From the NCBI GenBank assembly GCA_031546715.1, contig JAVBKA010000054.1:1-8645 (forward strand): a stretch of 8,645 nucleotides of DNA, given 5' to 3'. The DNA comes from JAVBKA01 sp031546715 (GTDB taxonomy: Bacteria > Bacillota > Clostridia > Oscillospirales > UBA929). Of the stretch, positions 1-4,998 are shown piece after piece (the first letter of the stretch is position 1; each line of letters opens with the position of its first letter). Below the pieces are notes generated by a model. That model did not search any database. It was not told the DNA's origin and saw nothing but the letters and a program-made list of their open reading frames with translations. The position numbers and the translations under genes are program-made.

Positions 1-19
1 GAACAAAGTTCGCCCCTAC
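1..19. repeat. Partial copy of a dispersed GGGCGAAC-type repeat
   Basis: The first 19 bases, GAACAAAGTTCGCCCCTAC, are identical to 335-353. The window edge cuts off the left arm of the hairpin that is complete in the second copy. Two copies about 330 bp apart in non-coding DNA point to a dispersed intergenic element rather than chance. The function is unknown. Confidence 0.6.
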
Positions 20-20
20 G

Positions 21-175
21 CCGATTCACCGAAAAGTCAGCAACCCCACAGAGGACGGCAAGAGCAGAGCCCTTGCCCTACAACCTAATACAACCCTACA
101 GTGCAACACAACGGTACAACCTACTAACAAAATTTAATGTCGATAAAAACAAATACCGATTCTAGGGTGAATCGG
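21..175. repeat. Stretch bounded by a 10-bp inverted repeat
   Basis: CCGATTCACC at 21-30 is the exact reverse complement of GGTGAATCGG at 166-175. The right arm can also fold locally with CCGATTC at 156-162 (7 bp stem, 6-nt loop). Inside lies a second hairpin, GGCAAG (57-62) with CTTGCC (72-77), extendable to 9 positions with one mismatch, and three copies of a TACAACC(C)TA motif (79-87, 89-98, 115-123). No reading frame looks coding. This could be a small non-autonomous repeat, but no target-site duplication is evident. Confidence 0.4.
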
Positions 176-225
176 ACGTGAGCAACCACCATGCACAGCA
201 AACGTTCTATGGGCATGTGGGCGAC

Positions 226-268
226 AAAAAGGGTGCTTTGCTTCCTTTAGCACCCTTCGTAAAGGAAG
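226..268 (-). promoter_or_regulatory. Attenuator-like pair of competing hairpins (minus strand)
   Basis: On the minus strand a hairpin made of GGGTGCT (255-249) and AGCACCC (237-231), loop 11 nt, is followed at once by TTTTT (230-226), the form of an intrinsic terminator. Just upstream in the same direction, CTTCCTTTA (268-260) pairs perfectly with TAAAGGAAG (249-241). That stem consumes the terminator loop and encloses its 5' arm, so the two structures cannot form fully together. This is the geometry of a terminator/antiterminator switch. No gene follows within the window (only 225 bases remain), so the target, if any, lies beyond the left edge. It may instead be a structured dispersed repeat. 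Confidence 0.35.
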
Positions 269-330
269 TGCCCCCGCGGCATGAGCGGAATGAGAAAAAA
301 TATGCGATTATCCAAAGTGCAACAAACCTC

Positions 331-353
331 GGGCGAACAAAGTTCGCCCCTAC
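331..353. repeat. Complete copy of dispersed hairpin repeat
   Basis: A perfect 8-bp inverted repeat, GGGCGAAC (331-338) and GTTCGCCC (342-349), with an AAA spacer and a CTAC tail. The last 19 bases equal the start of the window. On the minus strand it begins with GTAG before the GGGGCGAAC arm, a pattern I recall as widespread in intergenic regions of gut Clostridia. That comparison is from memory, not from a search. Confidence 0.6.
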
Positions 354-392
354 AACCACCACGCCCAAGGTGTAGCATCCCCGAGGGACGTG

Positions 393-427
393 CGCAACGC
401 CGCTACGCTGTGTTGCGTTTTTCTTCT
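393..427 (+). terminator. Weak terminator-like hairpin with T tract
   Basis: CGCAAC (393-398) pairs with GTTGCG (412-417) around a 13-nt loop, followed by TTTTTCTTCTT (418-428). The form is that of a plus-strand intrinsic terminator, but no plus-strand gene lies upstream within the window. It could end a transcript entering from the left or be part of the surrounding repeats. Confidence 0.3.
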
Positions 428-448
428 TACGATTATTTGGTTCGTGCG

Positions 449-530
449 GCTCAAGGACAGTTATCGAGCCTTGCGAGGCTCGATAAAAGGCGTTGCCTTT
501 TAAAACCTTGAGCTTTTGAAAAAGCTCAAG
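449..530. repeat. Cluster of nested perfect inverted repeats
   Basis: Four pairings crowd into 82 bases. TTATCGAGCCT (461-471) pairs with 476-486, 11 bp with a TGCG loop. AAAAGGC (485-491) pairs with GCCTTTT (495-501). GCTCAAGG (449-456) pairs with CCTTGAGC (506-513), enclosing the first two hairpins in a three-way junction. CTTGAGCTTTT (507-517) pairs with 520-530 and competes with the junction stem. The density of perfect stems means selection on RNA or DNA structure, or a mobile structured repeat. None is followed by a clear T tract in either direction, so they are not simple terminators. Confidence 0.6.
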
Positions 531-557
531 CAAAACTTTCAACATGTATAGCGACAC

Positions 558-593
558 AAAAAACGCTTGCAACCTCTTGGTTGCAAGCGTTTT
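558..593 (-). terminator. Intrinsic terminator of the minus-strand cluster
   Basis: A perfect 15-bp stem, 560-574 with 579-593, has a 4-nt loop. Read on the minus strand it is followed by a run of T (TTTTTT, complement of 558-563). It lies 13 bases beyond the stop codon of the lipoprotein gene. This is as strong as intrinsic terminators get and marks the end of the ndh / polyprenyl synthase / lipoprotein cluster. The stem also has A-rich 5' bases, so it may work less well in the opposite direction. Confidence 0.92.
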
Positions 594-606
594 ATATTAG
601 GGTTAA

Positions 607-1710
607 TTACTTCTTGTTTGCGTATGCATCTTGAAGAGCTGCAAGGAACTCACCAACGCCAATTGTAACCTTTGATGTAAGGTCAGCTTCGTCTGGTGCG
701 CCTTCAGTATTTGTCTTCATTTTGATAACATCGTCATACTTTTTGCCTACTGCCCATTGGCAGAAAGACTCAGCTTGAACGTTCCACTCAGCAATAGCTC
801 CGCCGTACTTAACCATGTTATAGTCTGCGCCAAGCTCGTTCTTTGTCTTAACGTCGCCTACGCCAGCAAGTGCGCCGCCTGTGAAGTCAGTGTTGACTTG
901 AGCTGAATCAATAGACATAGCTGTGATTGTTCCGTCTGCTGCAAATGATACTGCGGCAAAGTATGCGTTGACCTGTGACTTGCTTACACCGTCAGCAGAT
1001 TTGTCTGTAAGTGTTACAGGTGCATTGCCAAGACCTGATGCTGCTGTTTCAGCGGAATCGTCTTTTTTGTTGGCGTATGCATTCTTAAGAGCTTCGATGA
1101 AATGTCCTACATCGATTGTAACCTTAGATGTAAGGTCAGCTTCGTCTGGTACTGAAGGATGCTCATCGTCTTTTGCTTTTGTTTTCATGGCGATGACATC
1201 TTCATACTTTTTGCCTGTTGCCCATTGGCAGAAGGATTCAGCTTGAACGTTCCACTCTGCAATAGCTCCGCCAAACTTAACCATGTTGTAGTCTGCGCCT
1301 TGCTCGTTCTTTGTCTTAACATCGCCTGCACCTACAAGTGCGCCACCTGTGAAGTCAGAGTTGACTTGTGCACAGTCGATAGTCATTGAGTTGATTGTTC
1401 CGTCTTCTGCAAATGTAGCTGAGCAGAAATATCCATTGACTTGTGACTTGCTTACGCCGTCAGCAGATTTGTCTGAAAGTGTGACAGGTGCGTGTCCAAG
1501 ACCGGTAGACGTCTTGCCAGCGACTGCTGTGCCTGAATCTGTTGGTGCTACGCTTGCACTTGCTGCAGTGCTTTCGCTTGGGCTTGGGCTAGAGCTGGTG
1601 CTTGGTGATGTTGGAGTTGATGGTGACGGTGAGCCACCGCATGCTGCAAGCGTAAAGGATGCAACAATGACAATTGCCAGTAAAATAGCTATGCGTTTTT
1701 TCATTTTCAT
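607..1710 (-). CDS. Lipoprotein with two tandem ~145-residue domains (PplA-like by context)
   Basis: An exported, membrane-anchored lipoprotein of 367 residues. Seen: a basic N-terminus and hydrophobic core, then lipobox L21-A22-A23-C24, and a Ser/Pro/Thr-rich tether (about 25-65) typical of surface lipoproteins. After it come two homologous domains, G70-K216 and G226-K367, about four-fifths identical by eye and differing by a 5-residue insertion. Each carries a D-G-T-I strand, D-F-T-G-G-A-L, V-K-T-K-N-E, A-E-W-N-V-Q-A, F-C-Q-W and P-D-E-A-D-L-T-S-K-V-T-I. I recognise a family of Firmicute lipoproteins with this pattern but cannot name a verified function. The position after ndh and a polyprenyl synthase suggests an electron-accepting lipoprotein like PplA of the Listeria EET locus. 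Against this, no canonical (S/T)GA(S/T) flavinylation motif is seen. Start choice: GGGAG at 1714-1718 sits only 3 nt before M1 but 9 nt before M3 (ATG at 1704), so the second ATG may be the true start. The gap of 75 bp from the previous gene holds no terminator; a strong one follows the stop. Confidence 0.85.
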   Translation of the reverse strand: MKMKKRIAILLAIVIVASFTLAACGGSPSPSTPTSPSTSSSPSPSESTAASASVAPTDSGTAVAGKTSTGLGHAPVTLSDKSADGVSKSQVNGYFCSATFAEDGTINSMTIDCAQVNSDFTGGALVGAGDVKTKNEQGADYNMVKFGGAIAEWNVQAESFCQWATGKKYEDVIAMKTKAKDDEHPSVPDEADLTSKVTIDVGHFIEALKNAYANKKDDSAETAASGLGNAPVTLTDKSADGVSKSQVNAYFAAVSFAADGTITAMSIDSAQVNTDFTGGALAGVGDVKTKNELGADYNMVKYGGAIAEWNVQAESFCQWAVGKKYDDVIKMKTNTEGAPDEADLTSKVTIGVGEFLAALQDAYANKK

Positions 1711-1746
1711 TTTCTCCCTATAATTTTTATATTCACAACAACCCTA

Positions 1747-1778
1747 ATCAAGGCTGTAATGACCTAGTATCAAGGCTG
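1747..1778 (-). promoter_or_regulatory. Direct repeat upstream of the lipoprotein gene, candidate operator
   Basis: CAGCCTTGAT (minus strand) occurs twice, at 1778-1769 and 1756-1747, with starts 22 bp apart, about two helical turns. It lies between the polyprenyl synthase stop and the lipoprotein start. The right-hand end of each copy runs into a TTGATA or TTGATT hexamer that could serve as a -35 element, but I see no matching -10 at a good spacing. A regulator binding the same face of the helix twice is plausible; a promoter here is unproven. Confidence 0.35.
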
Positions 1779-1785
1779 ACACAGC

Positions 1786-2637
1786 TTACGCGCTCAACCA
1801 GTTAAGCAGCTCAAGCAGCTCTGCTTTAGCGGGCTTATTAGGTAGCTTATCAAGCTCATCAGCACATTTTTTGACGTAACGCCTTAATATATTCCTTGCA
1901 CCTTCAATTCCGTCTGGTAATAAAAGGGGCAAAGTATACACGCCGTTAATTTCGTCAATTCCGGCAGGTTTTCCAGTTTCTGCGGCACTTGCTTCCATAT
2001 CTAAGATATCATCACGGATTTGAAATGCAATACCAAAGTGCAGACCAAACCGACCAAGTGCTTTTGTAATCTTTTCATTGCACTTGCCCGAAAATGCGCC
2101 GCCAGTGCAGGACGCGGCAAACAACAACGCCGTTTTGCGAGTAACTCTATAAAGATAACGAGCAGGTGTGGGCTTAACAAAACGCGACCGATACTGCTCG
2201 ATTTCACCTGAGCACATGGCCTTAATCGCACGAGCCATCTCAACCACCGGAGCTTGGTCAAGACCGCTTTGCGCCAATAATAAAAGTGCTTTTGAAAGAA
2301 GAAAATCACCCGTATAGACCGCCACGTGAGTGCCTTCTGTTGAATTGATGGTAGGTTCTCCGCGTCTAAGGTCTGCGCCGTCAATAATATCATCGTGCAC
2401 CAGAGAGGCGGTGTGTAAAAGCTCCACTGCACCTGCCACGCCAAAGACACTGTTCCGATTATACTTTCCGAAGCTGGCAGCCAAAACTGACAGCCTTGGA
2501 CGGAGACGTTTTCCTCCGGCACTCACGAGGTCAAGACCTGCTTTTTCTTCAAACCTTCCGGTTTTAGAAGAAAAGCAGCCCTTTAAAAACTCCTCAAATT
2601 GCTGAAGCTCAGTGTCGGAGAAGCGTTTCTCCGACAC
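1786..2637 (-). CDS. trans-Polyprenyl diphosphate synthase (long-chain, HepT/DmkB-like)
   Basis: A class I prenyl transferase that extends an allylic diphosphate with isopentenyl diphosphate units to make the isoprenoid tail of a quinone or related lipid. Seen: GGKRLRP near residue 45, the first Asp-rich motif D82-D-I-I-D86 in the context SLVHDDIID with RRGEPT after it, and the second motif D209-D-I-L-D213. The residue five before the first Asp motif is Ala, a small residue that in this family permits long (C30 or more) products. Start: the reading frame is open to an ATG at 2703, overlapping ndh by 49 bp with no ribosome binding site. GTG at 2635-2637 has GAAGG (2645-2649) 7 nt upstream and gives 283 residues and a 17-bp gap after ndh, so I chose it. 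The GTG lies in a perfect hairpin (see 2611-2638). Placed directly after ndh, it likely supplies the quinone tail that ndh needs. Heptaprenyl synthases of Bacillus type need a small partner subunit, which is not in the window; a homomeric enzyme is the alternative. Confidence 0.9.
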   Translation of the reverse strand: MSEKRFSDTELQQFEEFLKGCFSSKTGRFEEKAGLDLVSAGGKRLRPRLSVLAASFGKYNRNSVFGVAGAVELLHTASLVHDDIIDGADLRRGEPTINSTEGTHVAVYTGDFLLSKALLLLAQSGLDQAPVVEMARAIKAMCSGEIEQYRSRFVKPTPARYLYRVTRKTALLFAASCTGGAFSGKCNEKITKALGRFGLHFGIAFQIRDDILDMEASAAETGKPAGIDEINGVYTLPLLLPDGIEGARNILRRYVKKCADELDKLPNKPAKAELLELLNWLSA

Positions 2638-2649
2638 TTGTGAGCCTTC
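2611..2649 (-). promoter_or_regulatory. Perfect 12-bp hairpin over a GTG start, with adjacent ribosome binding site
   Basis: On the minus strand AGTGTCGGAGAA (2638-2627) pairs without mismatch with TTCTCCGACACT (2622-2611) around a 4-nt ACGC loop. The GTG start codon (2637-2635) is inside the 5' arm, while the GAAGG ribosome binding site (2649-2645) lies just outside it. No T tract follows, so it is not an intrinsic terminator. It could restrain translation of the polyprenyl synthase relative to ndh or stabilise an mRNA end. Confidence 0.6.
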
Positions 2650-2654
2650 ATTTG

Positions 2655-4613
2655 TTATTTGTCGTCCCAAGGGCTGAATGCTCCTTTGAATTTCAGTTTG
2701 CATGAGCCAGTTTTCATCCAGCGTTGGTACGCATTGTTGAAGTACGGAACTGCATAGTGGTCAAGTCCGAATGCACGACCTGCTCCGCCCATTACGGCGA
2801 TAGAGGCAAACAGCATCCACCAAGATTCCTGATACAGACCTGTTGAGGTTAAGAACATAACCATTAAACCAGTTGACACGACGGAGGCTGGGAAGTTGAA
2901 AATACCGCCGATGAGGCATAGTCCAACGCCAAGTTCCATGATAACTACGAGAATTTGGAAGAACATTGCAAGTCCGTCTGTACCGACGACGACATATTTG
3001 CAGAACCAGTTAACAATGTCAAAATCGCCGTAGTGCAGAATCTGAATCTTAGCAAAAAGCTTGTGTGCGATTTCTGAACCGTCTGCGGCAACTTTTTGAA
3101 TTTCTTTTCCAAGGTTGAAATCGATTAAACCAAAGATATTTAGGCGGAAAATCTGCTCATTGACAGTTTCCCAAACGCCGCCGCCTGCATTTGTAGCAGC
3201 ACTTGTAGCATCTCCAGCGGCTTCCTTGACTATTCCGAGGAATGCGGCAAGCTTAGGCTCTGTAAACCAGTGCTCAGTGACCTTGACTATGCCTTCATAC
3301 AGCCACATAACGCCGAGGAACATACGAAGCGGGAAGTTCCACCATGCTTGCATTTGTCTTGACCAGTGGTTTTCAAGGAAGTGACGTTTTTGTCTTTTGT
3401 AAATAAATTCATCATAGAAGTACTTTGCGACGCCGCCAGGACCGACAATGCCCCACAAATAGTGAGCATTGACTAAGTATTTCATTATAATCGAAAGCCA
3501 TACAGGGAATTTTATGCCCATTAGGTCAGAAACGGCAAAGAAAGAGCCTACGCAAACCATTGCGCCGTGGTTTACAACCTTTACCTTTTGCTTTTGCGAC
3601 CCCTTTAGGTCAGCTAAAATGTTTTCAGCCGCGCCTTTACCTGTTCCTAGAGCGGTTTCAACCATTGCAGGGTGCATTGTGCCTTTTTCAGCGTCTAAAA
3701 CTAAGCCGCCGATATCACCGATAGCGTAAACGTTTTTGTGAACAGTTTCACAATAGTCATTGACATCAAGACGTCTTGCGCGTTTTTTCTCAACATCCAT
3801 GCCCTCAACGTCAGAATGCGCGCGGACACCAGCTGTCCATATAACGGTTTTTGATGGGAAATGCTCAGAACCAGCGGTAACGCCGTCAGCAGTGACGGAT
3901 TTAACGCCTGCGCCCAGCGTAATTTTAATTCCCATTTTCTCCATTTTCTTGTGAGCTTTGACAGAGAGCTTACCGCCGAAAATCGGAAGAACCTTGTCCA
4001 TAGCGTCAACAAGACGGAGAGTTATTGCACTGCGGTTAATACCGAATTCCTTAGCTAAATCCCTTGTATAATAAGGAAGCTCGCCAATCATTTCACTGCC
4101 TGTAAAGCCTGCGCCTACGACAACGAAGGTCAGCAATGCTTGACGTTCTTTATCGTTTTTGCATTTTACGGCTTTTTCAAAGCATTCGCGGATATGTGCG
4201 CGAATTTTCAATGCGTCCTCATATGACCATAAGGTAAAGCTATTTTCCTGTGCGCCTTCGATACCGAAGAAATTAGTCTCAGAACCTTGGGCAAGGATTA
4301 AGTAGTCATATTTGTACTCTGTGCCATCGGAGCATACTTTTTTTGCGGCAAAGTCATATTTAACAATTTTGTCTTTAATGACCTCGATGTCCGTGGCGTT
4401 GAAAATGCGTCTGAGTGGTATTATTATGCCGTCCTCAGAAATACGGTTTCCAGCGACCTCGTGAAGCTCGGTAAGTAAGGAGTGATAGTCATTTTTATCA
4501 ATGACAGTGATTTGCAAGTCTGAAAACCCGGCTTTTTTGCGTTTTTTGCGAAGCGTCATAGCTGCATGTATGCCAGCATAACCTGCGCCGACGATTACCA
4601 CGCGTTTACCCAT
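2655..4613 (-). CDS. ndh: Type II NADH dehydrogenase fused to a DoxX-like membrane domain
   Basis: A non-proton-pumping NADH:quinone oxidoreductase, FAD-dependent, attached to the cytoplasmic face of the membrane; 652 residues against about 400 for an ordinary NDH-2. Seen: FAD-binding G9-x-G11-x-x-G14 after a beta strand; E/T-rich first domain; NADH-binding G167-A-G-F-T-G172-S-E; the third flavin-contacting motif Y296-A-I-G-D300. The NDH-2 part ends near residue 405. The extension begins with W-N-F-P-L-R-M-F-L-G-V-M-W-L-Y-E-G (about 422-440), has a ~90-residue loop, then hydrophobic segments at about 540-575 and 578-615 and the motif GGAGRAFGLDHY, all as in DoxX/DoxD-type membrane proteins. 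Start: the frame is open to a TTG at 4622 that abuts AGGAGG (4623-4628); ATG at 4613 stands 9 nt from it and is preferred. First gene of its cluster, under a strong promoter. The added membrane domain recalls Ndh2 of the Listeria EET locus. Confidence 0.93.
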   Translation of the reverse strand: MGKRVVIVGAGYAGIHAAMTLRKKRKKAGFSDLQITVIDKNDYHSLLTELHEVAGNRISEDGIIIPLRRIFNATDIEVIKDKIVKYDFAAKKVCSDGTEYKYDYLILAQGSETNFFGIEGAQENSFTLWSYEDALKIRAHIRECFEKAVKCKNDKERQALLTFVVVGAGFTGSEMIGELPYYTRDLAKEFGINRSAITLRLVDAMDKVLPIFGGKLSVKAHKKMEKMGIKITLGAGVKSVTADGVTAGSEHFPSKTVIWTAGVRAHSDVEGMDVEKKRARRLDVNDYCETVHKNVYAIGDIGGLVLDAEKGTMHPAMVETALGTGKGAAENILADLKGSQKQKVKVVNHGAMVCVGSFFAVSDLMGIKFPVWLSIIMKYLVNAHYLWGIVGPGGVAKYFYDEFIYKRQKRHFLENHWSRQMQAWWNFPLRMFLGVMWLYEGIVKVTEHWFTEPKLAAFLGIVKEAAGDATSAATNAGGGVWETVNEQIFRLNIFGLIDFNLGKEIQKVAADGSEIAHKLFAKIQILHYGDFDIVNWFCKYVVVGTDGLAMFFQILVVIMELGVGLCLIGGIFNFPASVVSTGLMVMFLTSTGLYQESWWMLFASIAVMGGAGRAFGLDHYAVPYFNNAYQRWMKTGSCKLKFKGAFSPWDDK

Positions 4614-4622
4614 TGGTAACAA

Positions 4623-4628
4623 CCTCCT
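4623..4628 (-). promoter_or_regulatory. Strong ribosome binding site of ndh
   Basis: AGGAGG on the minus strand is a full match to the anti-Shine-Dalgarno sequence. It lies 9 nt before ATG 4613 and immediately beside the in-frame TTG at 4622, so it decides for the ATG as start. Confidence 0.85.
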
Positions 4629-4664
4629 GAGAACATATTTTATTTATTTATTGCACCATTGCAT

Positions 4665-4693
4665 ATTATAGCACCTTTTATCTGCCTTTTCAA
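4665..4693 (-). promoter_or_regulatory. SigA-type promoter of the ndh cluster
   Basis: On the minus strand TTGAAA (4693-4688), a 17-bp spacer, then TATAAT (4670-4665), preceded by TGC, an extended -10. The leader to the ndh start would be about 45 nt. GGTGC occurs both at the extended -10 and again just downstream of the -10, in the expected start region, a possible repressor half-site pair. This is close to the best possible vegetative promoter, so ndh should be well expressed unless repressed. Confidence 0.88.
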
Positions 4694-4736
4694 TAGTTTA
4701 TAGTAAATTTTAGTAATTATGCATTTTGTTTTTATT

Positions 4737-4796
4737 TAGACATGATTTCTGCCATGTCTATTTAGACTGTTTACTGCTGAAAATTGGTAGACATAA
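4737..4796. promoter_or_regulatory. TAGACA motif cluster between divergent promoters
   Basis: TAGACATG (4737-4744) forms a perfect inverted repeat with CATGTCTA (4753-4760), 8 bp arms and 8-nt gap. Two further copies in the same orientation as the first follow, TAGACTG (4763-4769) and TAGACATAA (4788-4796). The cluster lies between the -35 boxes of the two divergent promoters (4693 and 4821), where a shared regulator would sit. The regulator is unknown. Confidence 0.45.
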
Positions 4797-4820
4797 TTTT
4801 TATAAAATGTAATTATGCTG

Positions 4821-4849
4821 TTGAAATATCCATTTTTATGTAATATAAT
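4821..4849 (+). promoter_or_regulatory. SigA-type promoter of the polysaccharide deacetylase gene
   Basis: TTGAAA (4821-4826), 17-bp spacer, TATAAT (4844-4849). Transcription would start near 4856, giving a leader of about 140 nt that contains the 12-bp repeats. Same hexamers and spacing as the divergent ndh promoter. Confidence 0.88.
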
Positions 4850-4875
4850 GTAGGTTACCGCTGAAACCGAAAATC

Positions 4876-4935
4876 TTTTGCGTGACTTTTTGCGTGACTT
4901 TTTGCAGAGATTTTTGCAGAACTTTATGCAGAGCT
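4876..4935 (+). repeat. Five 12-bp tandem repeats in the deacetylase leader
   Basis: Units begin at 4876, 4888, 4900, 4912 and 4924 with exact 12-bp periodicity. The first two are TTTTGCGTGACT, the third TTTTGCAGAGAT, the fourth TTTTGCAGAACT, the fifth TTATGCAGAGCT. In one frame they read as a four-residue repeat F-C-(V/R)-x, open from 4849 to a TAA at 4981, but there is no start codon or ribosome binding site, so this is probably not a peptide. They fall in the transcribed leader, so copy number could affect expression. Confidence 0.75.
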
Positions 4936-4998
4936 TTTAACAACAAATTCTCGAGATGTTTCACGGGACGTAAAATAAATTAATAGGGGAGACTACGT

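Noticed and set aside
178..572. Open frames on both strands in the left intergenic region (up to 121 codons)
   Set aside because: They run through the hairpin repeats, overlap each other on opposite strands, have no clear ribosome binding site and show low-complexity or implausible composition. Treated as chance frames over structured repeats.
1..606. CRISPR array
   Set aside because: Repeats are palindromic, irregularly spaced and only two copies share sequence; no regular repeat-spacer pattern and no cas genes.
923..1723. Plus-strand frames opposite the lipoprotein gene
   Set aside because: Shadows of the repeat-containing minus-strand gene; the two related frames only mirror its internal duplication.
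2638..2703. Upstream ATG extension of the polyprenyl synthase
   Set aside because: No ribosome binding site, a 49-bp overlap with ndh, and 22 extra residues with no family resemblance; the GTG at 2637 has GAAGG at 7 nt.
4614..4622. TTG start for ndh
   Set aside because: It abuts AGGAGG with zero spacing; the ATG at 4613 is at 9 nt and begins right before the FAD-binding strand.
4849..4983. Cysteine-rich peptide frame (F-C-V-T repeats) in the deacetylase leader
   Set aside because: No start codon of any usual kind with a ribosome binding site; better described as a DNA repeat array.
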